DNA of 64,000 bases, from the NCBI RefSeq assembly GCF_958298935.1, contig NC_084930.1:25952001-26016000 (forward strand), read 5' to 3'. How positions within the stretch are numbered: position 1 is the first letter of the stretch; the number at the start of each line of letters is the position of its first letter. The notes beneath the pieces are model-generated. The model was not told the origin of the DNA, ran no database searches, and worked only from the letters and a program-made list of their open reading frames with translations. The translations under genes were made by a program, and so were the position numbers. Shown here piece after piece: positions 10,780-22,400 of the stretch. This stretch comes from Phragmites australis. Its lineage: Eukaryota > Streptophyta > Magnoliopsida > Poales > Poaceae.

Positions 10780-12420
10780 TGCCAGAAAGAGATGTAGTAC
10801 CGCCATCAAATATTGAAGAAGGTAGCCCGAGCCACTACCTCAACCTGGAACAAATAGGCGCCTATGGAGTCGATGAGGTATTTCATAATTAGATGAATGC
10901 ATCTCTTTTACATATTATCGTATAGGTTCCCAATAGTTTTTTCGCATCTGCGCAGATGCTTGATGCTCCAGAGGGTCACGACAATGAGCAATCCCAGGCG
11001 CGGCATCGTGTCCGAGGTCCCTCAAAGATGCCTATAGGGCAATTTGTGATCACGGAGGTCTCTTCAGCAGGGAAGCTAATTGCACCTGAGAGAATTCTTG
11101 GGCCATACAAGTCAGTCTATGGGATTGCTGTTAAGGATCACGTGCCTATCAACTATAGATTATGGACTAGTGAGCGTGGTGGTCCGCATGTGGTTCCTGA
11201 TTTGATCAAGAATGATATCTTGTGGCCCATGATATTAGAGATGTTTGACTTCCTAGAAGGGACAGATATGGAAGTAGTTAAGTGTAAAACGCTAATGATC
11301 ATGGGCTTTTCATTTCAGAACTGGAAGGGCACACTGAACAGAACATATGTGTAGAAAGGTACAACGCCAGATTTCTGCAAGTGGTCGCAACTGGAAGATC
11401 ATTGGCAAGCCTTTACAGAGTACAAGTCATAGGAGGAAGCACAGAGGTTAAGTGCGGTGAACAAAGCGAACTTAAAGAAGAACCTCTACCCCTACAAAGT
11501 CGGCAGTCGTGGGTACATGAGGAAAGAACGGCAGTGGCAACAACAGCTAGATCAACTGCGAGAGAGAGGTGTCATGCCTGAGATGGAGGGCTGGAGCGAT
11601 CGATTGATGCAACAACAGCTAGATCAACCTCTTGGGAGGGGTGCTTCATACTTGTCTGATGGAAGCTTATGCTTTACGATCTCCAAAGACAAGGAAGTGA
11701 CGCAAACGCTTGCAAAAAACCTTGCAAAAGCCCACGAGCAGTCTGCACAAGGCTCTTTTAAGCCAGACAGGGATAGGGACGAGCTCACTTTGGCCTTGGG
11801 AAACAAGGAGCACGGTGGTTGCATACGGGGCGTTGGGGTGATGGGTTGGAAATATGGATTCCCAGGCGAAGTCGACAGTTACAAGAGCCGAAAGAGATCC
11901 CAAGCAGAGCAAGATGCAGAACGAGAGGCAAAACAAGCTAGAATGATGGAAATGCTTGAACACGCGTTAAAAAAGGAGAGAGAACACATAGAAGAAAAAA
12001 TAGCACAAGCAGTAGCACAAACCCTCATGCGTGAACAAGGCACCATTATGAGCAAACAGGAACGACCGGCAATGTCTCCTGAGTTTGTGCGCTCCAGCCC
12101 CAGTGGTCGTAGGAGTAGCTGTGCGTCCACGGGAGTTCCGGGAGCTGACCCCATCACTTATCCCGTGGACCTCATCACAACATGGATAGCGTGTGAACTA
12201 CACATTGGTGCTAGGAACATTACCATCAAGGTGGCTTGCAGCGTGGCTTATCCCTGTGGCTCCCATGAACATTTGCACGGACGTCCGATACCGTAGGGCT
12301 ACGCCACGGTCGAAGTAGATGAGGCAGTTGACCAGTACCGCCATGCTGAGGTGGACTACCCGCAGAGGAGGGGGAGAACACTATAGTAGAGAACGAGCAT
12401 ACATTCATCGCATGGGAGAA
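10780..12420 (+). pseudogene. Transposase_24-like second gene of the CACTA element
   Basis: Exon-like blocks start near 10785 and include a GT donor after 10875. The longest block (10956-11354) carries motifs such as GPYKSVYGIAVKDHVPINYR and VVPDLIKNDILWPMILEMFD. After one TAG stop the frame continues with CKWSQLEDHWQAFTEYK, then 11457-12296 with a GSRGYMRKERQW region, a Lys/Glu-rich coiled-coil-like helix (about 11880-12070) and a tail ending near 12420. This matches the Transposase_24-type accessory proteins of plant En/Spm elements. The TAG codons near 11352 and 11431 and a degraded tail mark it as broken. Confidence 0.72.
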
Positions 12421-12639
12421 GGTCTACATAGTGTTTCCATAAGGGACAGCTCCCGAGACTCTCTACTCTCCATTACATCTCGGGCCATCGTCGCCTTAAA
12501 GATCTCCCTCTCCTTAGCCATTTCCCAAAAGAAGTTCACCTCCTCAGCCATTGCCTTGAAGAAGTTCATCGCTCAAGAAGCCATCACCATTAAGAAGACA
12601 GCCATCAGCTTGGAAAACAAGATTAGGTTCTGCAAAATT

Positions 12640-14360
12640 TAAGCAGATGACATCATCTAAGAAGTCGATGGCATCTAAGAAGTTGGCGAAACCCAGGGAT
12701 GTCTATTCACTCACTACTGAGGAAACAAAAAAGGTTGTGGACGCTAGTGTCATGTCTTATTTTTCCACCAAAGCTTGTTGTGCCTGAAGATGCCTTGAAT
12801 TTTTTTTCATGAAATGGCCAAAGCTAAACAGACGGGATCGGCTTCAAGTAAGCCGCTAACTGACTATGAACGCATCAACAAGATGCAGGCCAAGAGCAAA
12901 CCAGGTCCAATCATTAAGGATGCTCCAAGCATTGCGGACTTCCTGGCTTCTTCTAGATTAATAGCAGAAGAACTAGCACGACTTACTGTGGGAGCGGATA
13001 CATCAAAGTTGGATGTTATATGGTCGTTTGAGTTGGGCAAACCTTTGGTCAAACCAGATATAGAAAGAAACCTTACAACTCAAATGCGTTGATTACATCA
13101 ATGGTACTTGTAGCAGTCCAGACAGGGTTTTTAGGCGTTCCATGTGAGATACAAAGAAGAATATTTCCTCAACAGGGATAGCTTCTTCTGGTTGGAATTC
13201 TTGCACTTGTACGAACTGTACAAGGAAGATGCCCTCAATATGGCTATAGTCAGAGCATGGACTCTGCAAGTGACTTATGCATATAATTCACGTTATATGA
13301 TCTTGCACCTTGTAATTGCATATCTAACTTCTCTCTTTCGTAGAATGGAGATCCAAGCATATGAACAAGACTTAGATAAGAAAGTAGGATTCATCGATCC
13401 TGGCCTTGTGAACTAGAAACTTGTAACGAAGAATCCAGACTTCACTGAGACCTACTTATTGAAGTGTTTGCTTCACCACCAATACAAGAAATTCATACTC
13501 TTACCCTACAGCTATGAGCGCAAGGGTGTCCTCATTTTATGGGCAACTAAATTCTAGTACTAATTTGTTATGGTGACATATTCGGCAGTTTTCATTGGAT
13601 CCTCTTTATCATCCCCCCAGACTTGTGCAAGATCATTGTGTTGGATTCAGCAAAGAGAGATCAAACGACTTACCAACACCTCATAAATAGGTTAACTCAA
13701 TCATTTAATCTTCTCAGTGATTGCATCTAAGTTTAATTGGTATTCATATTCACGTACAGGGTGTACACAAGATATCGTAAGAAGAGCGTTATCCACTTTC
13801 CATTTAGGAAGGAGTACATTGTAAAAACTGACTTTCCAGTACACAATACAAATTCATGTCTTGCATTTCCTACTGAATAAAAGGGGTCAATTCATTCCAC
13901 TGATGAATCCTTTCCTCTTGAAGTGTATGAGGCAGCCACCCGGCAACAATCTCTGTGCGCTTTATGTTCTTACTTTCATGCACGCATTCAGCCCGGACGG
14001 AGACGCTATTAGGTTGAATGACCTTGAGGTATGAAATAACATATCAATGCCTTATTTTCAATTTCTACACGTGTTCAAGGACTAATTCTTTCGATTCTTC
14101 AAACGTAGCGCTCCAAACTACACACAAGTGTGTTACAACCTCCTGAAATGCATGCCATTCAAGAACAGATGGCTGGGTTCTTATTGGAACTTGTTATCAA
14201 CTTAAATGGCGAGTTTTATGAACCGATCGTGCCGTCCACGCTTGCGAGACATTCAGATGACACCTTACCTTCAAGAAGAGAGTATGCGATAAGGAGGAAG
14301 GCTACCAAGGGGCTTGACAACGTATTCTATTTCTGCAATTCACACAATATTAATGAATGA
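12640..14360 (+). pseudogene. ULP1-type cysteine protease module of the CACTA element
   Basis: This intron-containing region resembles the C-terminal Ulp1/SENP-type peptidase domain carried by some plant CACTA and MULE elements. In order there are LTTQMR...LHQWYL (near 13072), RYKEEYFLNRDSFFWLEF (13147), and YLLKCLLHHQYKKFILLP (near 13455). Next come FHWILFIIPP (catalytic His, near 13590) and KIIVLDSAKRD (catalytic Asp, near 13630). RQPPGNNLCALYV follows (oxyanion Gln and catalytic Cys, near 13930). A last exon runs 14110-14360. All four catalytic positions are still visible. Stops (for example after 13413) and a frameshift between 13540 and 13590 break it. In hosts such proteases remove SUMO; the role in transposons is unknown. 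Confidence 0.7.
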
Positions 14361-15215
14361 CATTATCTGTTGTACGATATGTCACCAGTTTGTCAATGAC
14401 ATGTGGGACCAGGTCCCACTTGTCATCCTCACAATGGATGGCATATCGTAGAACTAGCACTTATTTAGTTGTAAATTGTAGATTTTTCCTTTTATTAATG
14501 AATGATATGAATTACTATGTATGATGTGAAGTTGGTATCGTCGAACGACTCTTGGACACAATGGCCTTCCAACGATGATGCGAAGGAGGAGCAAGAAGTG
14601 GCGTCTCATAAATGTGCCGAAGAGGAGGAGGATGAGAGGCTAGCTCGTGAGCTGTGCACCATAGATGAGTAACAAGCAGTACCCCATAAATGCGCCCAGG
14701 AGGAGGAGGATGAGAGGGTGGTCCGTCAGTGTGCTGTGGAGGAGGTCGAAGGCTCAAAACCTAGAGGCGTTCAGGAATCAAACTTCGATGTCTTTGACAC
14801 GTCGGCGAGCCTGGAGCATAGGCGATGCTACGGTTGATCAGGCATTCCCGGGTCCTCCGCTCCACCACCATCGCCCCCCCCCCCCGGCGTCCCCGAACAT
14901 ACTCACACCATCAATTGTCAGTGCGGGTATGCGTTCCTTGTCACGAGAGAGGTAGAGGGATATTGGACTGGCTCAACTCAACCGACTTTTTTGGGTGTGA
15001 CTTGTAATATTGTGTGTTTATTGATGCCTGACTTGTAATATGTGTTCATTACTATGTATTAATGAAGGTGTTTTTTATTGATTTATAGTAAATATATGTA
15101 TCATTGTATGCATGTATTGAGAGAGAGACGGAGAGATTGAGGAGAGAGAGAGTACAGAGAGGACAGAGAGGAGGACAATGGAGGGGGGAGAGGGAAAACA
15201 TTGCCAGCTCAAACC
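14361..15215. other. CACTA 3' non-coding part with C-run and GA-rich tract
   Basis: No gene is supported here. The stretch holds tandem pieces of GAGGAGGAGGATGAGAGG (near 14624 and 14700), a run of about 13 C (near 14876-14888) and a GA-rich simple sequence (15118-15200). Short open frames here are products of low-complexity sequence. Confidence 0.6.
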
Positions 15216-15433
15216 TTTGGCTGGCAACAAATCACTGTCGGCCGAAGGATACAGCCGGCAGTGATGCCAGAGAATCACTGCCGGCTGAATTAGTGATAAC
15301 CCCATTCACTGCTGGTCCACCGAGCTGGCAGTGATAGTCCTTGATTATCACTACCTGTTGCCCACTGCTGGCTCCAAAACCTGCAGTGAAGGGGGTTTTG
15401 GAGCTAGCAGTGAAGGGATTTTTTGTAGTAGTG
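15215..15433. repeat. CACTA right subterminal and terminal repeats
   Basis: This array of GCCGGCAGTGAT / ATCACTGCCGGC and diverged GCTGGCAGTGA motifs in both orientations is followed by GGGATTTTTTGTAGTAGTG at the element end. It mirrors the left end and defines the 3' boundary. Confidence 0.88.
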
Positions 15434-16263
15434 CATGCCACAGAATGACTGCGGTATAATAGCATACTAGAAACTGTTCTCGCTTGCCACAATTGCTTGG
15501 TACCGATGTGGGCTAAGTATACATGACATCCTTCCGTACTACGAATTTCATCTAATTCACCTACTTCCCTCCAACAGTACGACAAGCCTAGGTGCAAATA
15601 CGAATGGTACGGGAACGAAGAAGAGTACGCAAACATCAACTACAGATATTAGGAGACTGAGGCAATGAGGCACGGAGATGTTGAACAGCCAAAGATAAGG
15701 CTACAAGAGCTCAATAAACAGTGGTGGGATAAGTATCTCACTACATGCAGTAATATGCAGGTTCCTCCACAAAACGTATACTGTCTACTGGCTAAGCCAG
15801 AGCCTGTGGCACGTGGCCTAGCACAAGGGTACACATGCAACAACCCCTATTCCCATGCATACAACTTTCAAGAGATCCATCGGGAATATCTAGATGAGAA
15901 GCCTCCATCTTTTCCACCAACCTAATAGAAGTTTTCTTACACCCGGCAATTTGTCTTTCCATAAGACATGCTTCATTTAGAGATTGGGATACTACATACC
16001 ATTATAACTTGTCGTAGATTGTCTAGGGATAGGGTACGCATCAATGCATGTGGCCTTATGTACTATAGGCGCATACAAGCAACGAATGCTTACGATCAGC
16101 TTTATATGTGATCTGGCCAAGAATTATCATTATGCCAATATGTCTTTTCTACGCCTAATACTTTCATAGGATTCCCTGCCTTCCATGCAGAGGCAGCAAT
16201 AACTCCCTGCTGAACTTTTGCAGAATGACATGACCACACCAAGTAATAGCTTTCGTAGGGAAT
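15434..16263 (+). other. Unassigned stretch with a coding-like block (15578-15925)
   Basis: Right of the CACTA element a plus-strand frame runs from about 15578 to a stop near 15925, with one TAG near 15650. It reads YEWYGNEEEYANINY, then DVEQPKIRLQELNKQWWDKY and NNPYSHAYNFQEIHREYLDE. Composition and frame length look like real protein, and an acceptor-like CAG precedes it (near 15578). I do not recognise the family. It could be a host gene exon or an ORF of another mobile element. From 15930 to 16263 nothing is seen. Confidence 0.35.
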
Positions 16264-17480
16264 CTGTAAGACCCTAACTCGGGATCTCCTGTGCTTCCAA
16301 TATTAGTCCTTGGATTAAGTAGCTGATACACACAGTACACCAGTTGTACTATCACGATCGAACTTCATACATAAATACTAAGGTTCAGAGTATAAAAATT
16401 TATAACCCATACTGTATATTACAAACCTGGCCGAACAACTAACAAAACACAACGGAAAACGGAAGCTCAAGCCACAAGCAACTAGGGTGCGAACACGACA
16501 TCTAAGACTAATCTTCATCCTTGCCTTCACCTCATGCAAAGTTAGCATCAGCTTCCTCATTTGAATGACAACAAGAGTGAGTAAAAAAAGGTACTCAGCA
16601 AGCCCTGTACTACTTCAAGGTGTTGATAGATACATAAAGAGGTAATTCAAGGATAAGGCTTTACAGTTTAGTTTGAAGCATAAAACAATTTATGCATGTA
16701 TCCAATTGTATGATCTACGATTGACTTCAAAACAGTTTAAATAGTTTAAAACCAGGTAACAAGCTATATCTGAGATTTTTCCGGTCCTGAGAGGGCCTAC
16801 ACCTCACTCCGCAATCCCTATCATCACCTATGATGTATCTCTAGTACCACACAACTTCTAGCGGATTGAGCCAGTAACTTCATCACACAGACATCTAGTC
16901 CATACACTCGCTCATCAAGACACACGCACCCAGAGTCTAGTCAACACGATTGTTGCTTTTGCATGTCTATGACTATAGACATGGTTATTCGAATAGGTTT
17001 ATATTCTATAGAGGTTATACACTGTACCCACATGATATGCTCAGCCTCCAACCATTGCAAACGGAGGAGCGAATCATACCGAGACATTACAATCACCTTT
17101 CCTACAGGGCTTTTCTACGAGATTTACTCCCAAGTGCCAAAGTCCATGTACTGAAGGCGAACCCTCTTTTTAAGCCTAGGCCGGTTCTAAAAACCTCCAA
17201 ACAGAAGAACAGATGACCACTTAACTGCTCATTGCTCTCAGCCTCCTAGTATGATTCCCAACTCAGTCCGTTAAAGAAGAAGTCAAGTCCTGCCCATTCA
17301 GGACGCATGGTTACCTAGGGTGGCTAGGCCAAATGGCGCAATGACTCGGTCCTTAAGCAGCCACGACAGGTATCTTCTGGCAATGAACACCATAGAGGTG
17401 ACTTAAGCCCCCAGGAGCATCCTCATCCAGAGTACTACTCCACTTGCCCCCGTCAAATAGTTTTCACCTATTTTTACACA
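16264..17480 (-). mobile_element. Gypsy-type LTR fragment
   Basis: The block starts TGTAAGACCCTAACTCGGG at 16264, which on the minus strand is an LTR 3' end (..GGGTCTTACA). Its texture and several short stretches match the solo LTR at 34118-38092: a TACTCAGCAAG motif near 16595, a TATAGAGGTTATACACTGTACCC segment, and a CGGTCCTTA segment. The other end is not clear, so it is treated as a truncated copy of a related long-LTR gypsy family. The right boundary is approximate. Confidence 0.45.
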
Positions 17481-17912
17481 TCACCCACCATATCTCACAT
17501 GACATCAAAGATTTCACAACCATTACGGAATTCACAACCATCAAAGATTCATGGTATATGAGTTATCATTGATCATATTAAATCTTATCTCTGAGAAGAG
17601 GTGTTTGAAAAGCGACGTCTCCAATAAGACGTATTTAATCCTAAGCATGCTAGATATTAATATGTCGTTCGATGTTAATATTAATAACGATAGGTAAATC
17701 CTAGTAAGATATGTATTCTGGATAATAACATGTTAAGGTATGATAATTATTTGATAGGATTAATTACTATAACAATTTTTGTTCGCTCCATACTATTGCC
17801 GTTTGCTCTTTATCAGGTACTTACTGTAAGAAAGTGCACGTACCATTTTGTCAAGTAAACATGTGAGAGCTTATCCAAAACATTATATATCTGTGATTCG
17901 ACCTAGTATTGT
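17481..17912. other. AT-rich intergenic stretch
   Basis: No gene or clear repeat boundary is seen. Part of this sequence may still belong to the LTR fragment to the left. Confidence 0.4.
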
Positions 17913-17921
17913 TTTATCATT

Positions 17922-18837
17922 AGAAGTTCATTTTTAACCCTCCAACTATCATCAAAGTCTCTAAACAGGATGTTTTACACTCAAACTTTCAAAACCATTC
18001 AATTTTTTTACCATTTTGCTAGTTTTATAAGCTGTTTTTTTGACATGGTGGCGATTTCGCACATGGTAAGGCAGTCGGCAAAAAAGAAAAAAATTAAGAA
18101 AATAAAAGAAGAAGAAGAATAATCAGGAAAATAGAAAAAACAGATTAAAAAATAGAAATAACAGAAAATTTTAGAAATAATTAAAAAATCAGAAAAAGAC
18201 AAAAATTAGAAAAATAGTATAAAAATTAGAAAAAATCAAGAAAAATGGGGGAAAAAATTAGGAAAATGAAAAAAGAATAAGGAAAAAACGTTAGGAAGTA
18301 ACAACTAGTGAGTCTATTGCTAACTGGTAGTATATCATAATATGTCACTAGCACATGCAACACGTTCTACACACTCTTTAATCTCCTTCGTCAAGCTAAC
18401 TGCCTTCTAATAACCTCCTTCTAAGCCTGGTATTCATGGAAACCTCTCAATCCCTAAACCTCCTGATCTCAAAACCTTAAATCCAGTGAACTTTGGCATC
18501 AATTATAATGACTAAATATAATTGCTTGATAGTTAGATTTTTTGACAATTGGAAGACAAAAATAGATTTTTTTCCTAATTTTTTTTTTCTAATTTTCATT
18601 TTTCCTGATTTTTTTTCTAATTTTTATTTTTTATTTTTTATTGCTGTTTTTTCTATTATCCTGATATTTTTACCAACGGCCCTGCCACGTGTGAAACCAG
18701 TAAAATATCTTATAAAACCAGTAAAAGGGGAAAAAGTGAATGGTTTTAAAAGTTTAAGTGTAAAATATCTGGTTTTAAAATTCGAGAACTAAAATCTCAC
18801 TTAGATGAAAATTCGAGAATAAAAATGTACTTCTTTC
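17922..18837. mobile_element. Mutator-like foldback MITE, 916 bp
   Basis: A long, nearly palindromic element has arms that match in inverted orientation from both ends inward (left AGAAGTTCATTTTT; right AAAAATGTACTTCTTTC). Examples are TTTTACACTCAAACTTTC against its complement near 18740, and AAACCATTCA against TGAATGGTTT. The centre is bounded by A-rich and T-rich tracts. The 9-bp direct repeat TTTATCATT flanks it exactly (17913-17921 and 18838-18846), the duplication length of Mutator-like elements. It codes for nothing. Its right end lies about 570 bp before the asparagine synthetase start codon. Confidence 0.82.
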
Positions 18838-18929
18838 TTTATCATTCTCCCGATCTTTGATCCTCGAACCCCTATGAATTACTCGTGGGTGTGACCACGG
18901 CGATTAGCCAAGCAGGCGCCTAAGAAAAT

Positions 18930-19414
18930 GGTTATAATGAACACGGTAGGCGACAAAGACCGCCAGCTCAAAATACCCCCAGCGGCGCACGTCCGGGAAA
19001 TCCCATCGCATCACGTGTGTTGGCAGAATCTCCATGGGCGCGCGGTCCAAGATTCTGACTGCCCTAGCCCTCTATACCCACGCATCTCCACCCAACGGAC
19101 CCTACCGCACGCCAATGACATCCGACCCCACCTAGACCCACGCGCCACACGTCAGCTCCCTAACAGACTCCTCCCCAGGCACGGCTCCCCCCGAGCAGCC
19201 GCCTCGTGACGCGCGCGCCATTAGCGCCTATTAACCCGCGGATCCGACGGCAGGGAGGCCACGATTACCCCATTTCGCCGCCCGTCACGCGAGAGGCCTC
19301 TTCGCACCCCGAGGCGGCGCATTTGGTTTCGCCTGAGAGGGAGCCGAGCGGGAGGGTGGTACCAGACTACCAGTAGCAGCAGCTGAGCCGGCGCCGGAGC
19401 CGGAGCAGGCGACC
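18930..19414 (+). promoter_or_regulatory. Promoter and 5' UTR region of asparagine synthetase
   Basis: The sequence turns GC-rich toward the gene. It includes a CACGTG-type G-box (near 19013, atcacgtgtg) and a weak TATA candidate (tctataccca, near 19069) about 340 bp before the start codon. The ATG at 19415 lies in a good plant context (GGCGACCATGTG) and gives the N-terminal Cys the enzyme needs. The transcription start cannot be fixed by eye. Confidence 0.4.
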
Positions 19415-22400
19415 ATGTGCGGCATCCTCGCGGTCCTCGGCGTCGCCGACGTCTCCCTCGCCAAGCGCTCCCGCATCATCGAGCTCTCCCGCCGGTAAAG
19501 CGCCCCGCCGTCTCGTCATCCCCCCCCCCCTCTCTGTTCCATCTGTGTCTGTACGCGCGCGCGCCCGGGGACGGGTGCTTGCGTCTGATTGGCGAGAGGG
19601 TGGCGGAAATTTGGTGCACTTGGGTGAATTGGGATTTGTTTGTAGACGGGAGAGCCCAGTTTTATCTAGCCATTTTAAAGAGTTTACTGATTTACTTTAG
19701 ATTAATAGGTTGTTATGATTTTGCGTAAGTTCAAATGAATCAACTATATTTGGGGGAATCTACTCAGTTTTTTTTTGTAAGATAATGTTTGTTTTCTAGG
19801 CCTTTTGATTTGGGAAGGAGCTGTGGTGTATTATAGGTTCTGACTTTGGAAGAGAGTGTCCCGATCGCATGAGGTCGTGTCTACTTCGTTTGAGAAGTTG
19901 AAAGGATCAGATTTTGGAAGTGCAACGTGGTGTAGTGTCTGTAGCCATGTAGACGGTAATTTTGTGAGATGATAAATCTCAAACTCTTCATTTTGAACTG
20001 AGTATGTACTTTTTTCGAGAATATAGTTATGTATAGACATATTTTTTCTATAGGAGACGCGTGACTTGTGTGCTGTTGCATGTCGACGTCTCCAAATGTC
20101 ATTTATTTGAATTTGAGTAAAATGCAAAATGTCATTTATTTGAATTTGAGTAAATGTAGTATGTTCGAATGTGCTTAATGTCCAGAGATTTGCTTCCAAG
20201 ATGTGTTTTATGGCAAGGGGGGAGGTTTTGATTTGCAATCAATAGGACCAATATGGCACCAAGCAAAATTATGCCTCCTTTCTTTGTGCAACTTGCATCT
20301 TTGGCTTGTAATGCAGAAAAATGTCTCCTTTACGTGTTCATATGTACTTGCACTGAGATGTTTGGGGATGTTAGCTTGGGATTATCATAAAATGTACTTA
20401 ATCATATCACCAATCTGTACAATATGGTTCTTCTACATACACATAGAATCCTCTTATCGAGATGCTTGGAGATTATGATTTCAAGTGTTTGTAAAACATA
20501 CAACCTTCGACTCCAAATACAAAATGTTTTATACTTGTGCATAGGAATTAAGAAAGTAGATGAAATGACTTCTTTTCTTTAAAATTGTTCCTAATTGCAA
20601 ATGTTGGTGACACAACTCAGTTAGCATGTGCATAAGAGGAATAAACGAGGAAAAATTGCCTTGAAATTCTACAGTTACTTACGATCAGAGTCGAGTTGAA
20701 GTCTAAAACAATTTAATAAAGCAATCAAAGGGAACTGTGTCTATGACTTAAATATGTGCAGCTTCTCCATCTTTGGGAAACACGCGATTATGAATTTCTT
20801 ATGCTCTCACTCAGATGAAATTTATATTTGTTTCATAGGTTACGACACAGAGGACCTGATTGGAGTGGTCTACATTGTCATCAGGATTGCTATCTTGCAC
20901 ACCAGCGGTTGGCTATTGTTGATCCGACATCTGGAGACCAGCCATTATACAATGAGGACAAAACTGTTGTTGTCACGGTCTGTATCTGGATTGAGAATGA
21001 AATTCATCATTATCATACATTTTTTTTTTTGCTAACTGGAGTTCATTTCTATGTATTAACATATGATATGTCTTATTGTTTCCGCTTTTGGCAACTGCCA
21101 TTGTTTCTGAAAGATTTTTGTCATGGGATTTTCCAGTTGTCGTCATTAAGCTCAGTACATCTTAGTGTTGCATAATCTTAATCCACCAGATGTCTTGGTT
21201 TCACTAAAAAAACTAGAGAAAATATGCTTGTATTTTTAATAATTACTTTGGAACCTTATCATATCTTCTGGTTGACCTTTTCAGGTGAATGGTGAGATAT
21301 ATAACCATGAGGAACTGAAAGCTAAGTTGAAATCTCATCAATTCCAAACTGGCAGTGATTGTGAAGTTATTGCTCATCTTGTAAGTTACATATCTATTTG
21401 TTGCACTTTGTTGGTGCCATTGTTGCGTAGCTTTTGCTGACAATTTATTTATCTTCATCTATAATCCTCTGAAGTGATCCTAGTATTTAATGGCATTGAC
21501 ACCTTTTAATGGTTTTCCGTTGCAGTATGAAGAATATGGGGAAGAATTCGTGGATATGTTGGATGGCATGTTCTCGTTTGTTCTTCTTGACACACATGAT
21601 AAAAGCTTCATTGCAGCTCGTGATGCTATTGGCATCTGTCCTCTATACATGGGCTGGGGTCTTGATGGTACGTAGACTATGTACATGGAATCAGTTTATC
21701 CATCTATTTGTCCTTTTGCAGAAAGTCAGGCGTGTGAATTCTTCTTTTGTTTCCTTTAAATTTATGATGCTTCAGAATTTTCTATGTTTGTTTTGTTGCA
21801 CCACTCTTTCAGTGGTGAGTCAGTGCTTGAAGGCCAGGATTCATATCCCTGGGTAATACTTGCAAATTGCAGTGATGAACTATCTGCACTTTTTGTTCGT
21901 GGTTATTATAGCCTAGAGGTTTAGAGCCCACTTGCTTCACGCGAAGGAGTTAGACTGTTTGTATTGGCACACAGTCAGAATATTTTATTTGCAGATAATC
22001 TGCAGCCCACTTTCCTGACAATTTCGGGTTTTTTTGTGATGGTCACTATGTTTTGAGTTCAGATAGGCAATTCGCATTTGCACACAAAAGCAGCCTTAAT
22101 AATGTTTCCTGCCGGGAACCTTTTGGTTTTCTTTTCTGGCCAGGCAGCGGGATTCTTGCGGAATCTGATACTTGGAGCCCTGTTCAAGTCTATTCTTTTG
22201 CCCAACAACAAAAACAGAAAAAGTACTATGAACCATGCATTCATATCTTTTAGGGGAACTATGTACATGTATTTGAAGAAGTGCTATTTTCCTCTGATAT
22301 GTTATTATTTTCCTCTTCTCCAGTCTTGGAGAAATAGGCACTGTGGTGTTGGCACTCAATTCAGCTTGTTACATTTGATCTTTTCTGGATTTGGATTAGT

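Larger units (their letters stand above)
4946..15433 (+). mobile_element. Complete, decayed CACTA (En/Spm) transposon, 10.5 kb
   Basis: The element begins CACTACTACAGAA at 4946 and ends TTTTTTGTAGTAGTG at 15433, an inverted terminal repeat of about 13 bp with one mismatch. It is flanked on both sides by the 3-bp direct repeat CAT (4943-4945 and 15434-15436), the duplication length expected for CACTA elements. Both ends carry arrays of inverted and direct copies of GGCAGTGAT and ATCACTGCCGG (about 4965-5225 and 15215-15420), the usual subterminal transposase-binding repeats. Inside, in order, are a TnpD-like transposase, an internal repeat patch, a hairpin, a Transposase_24-like gene and a ULP1-type protease module. 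Several in-frame stops and frameshifts make it non-autonomous now, though its ends look mobilisable. Confidence 0.95.

Noticed and set aside
18008..18202. Phe-rich minus-strand frame
   Set aside because: It is the translation of the A-rich tract inside the foldback MITE.
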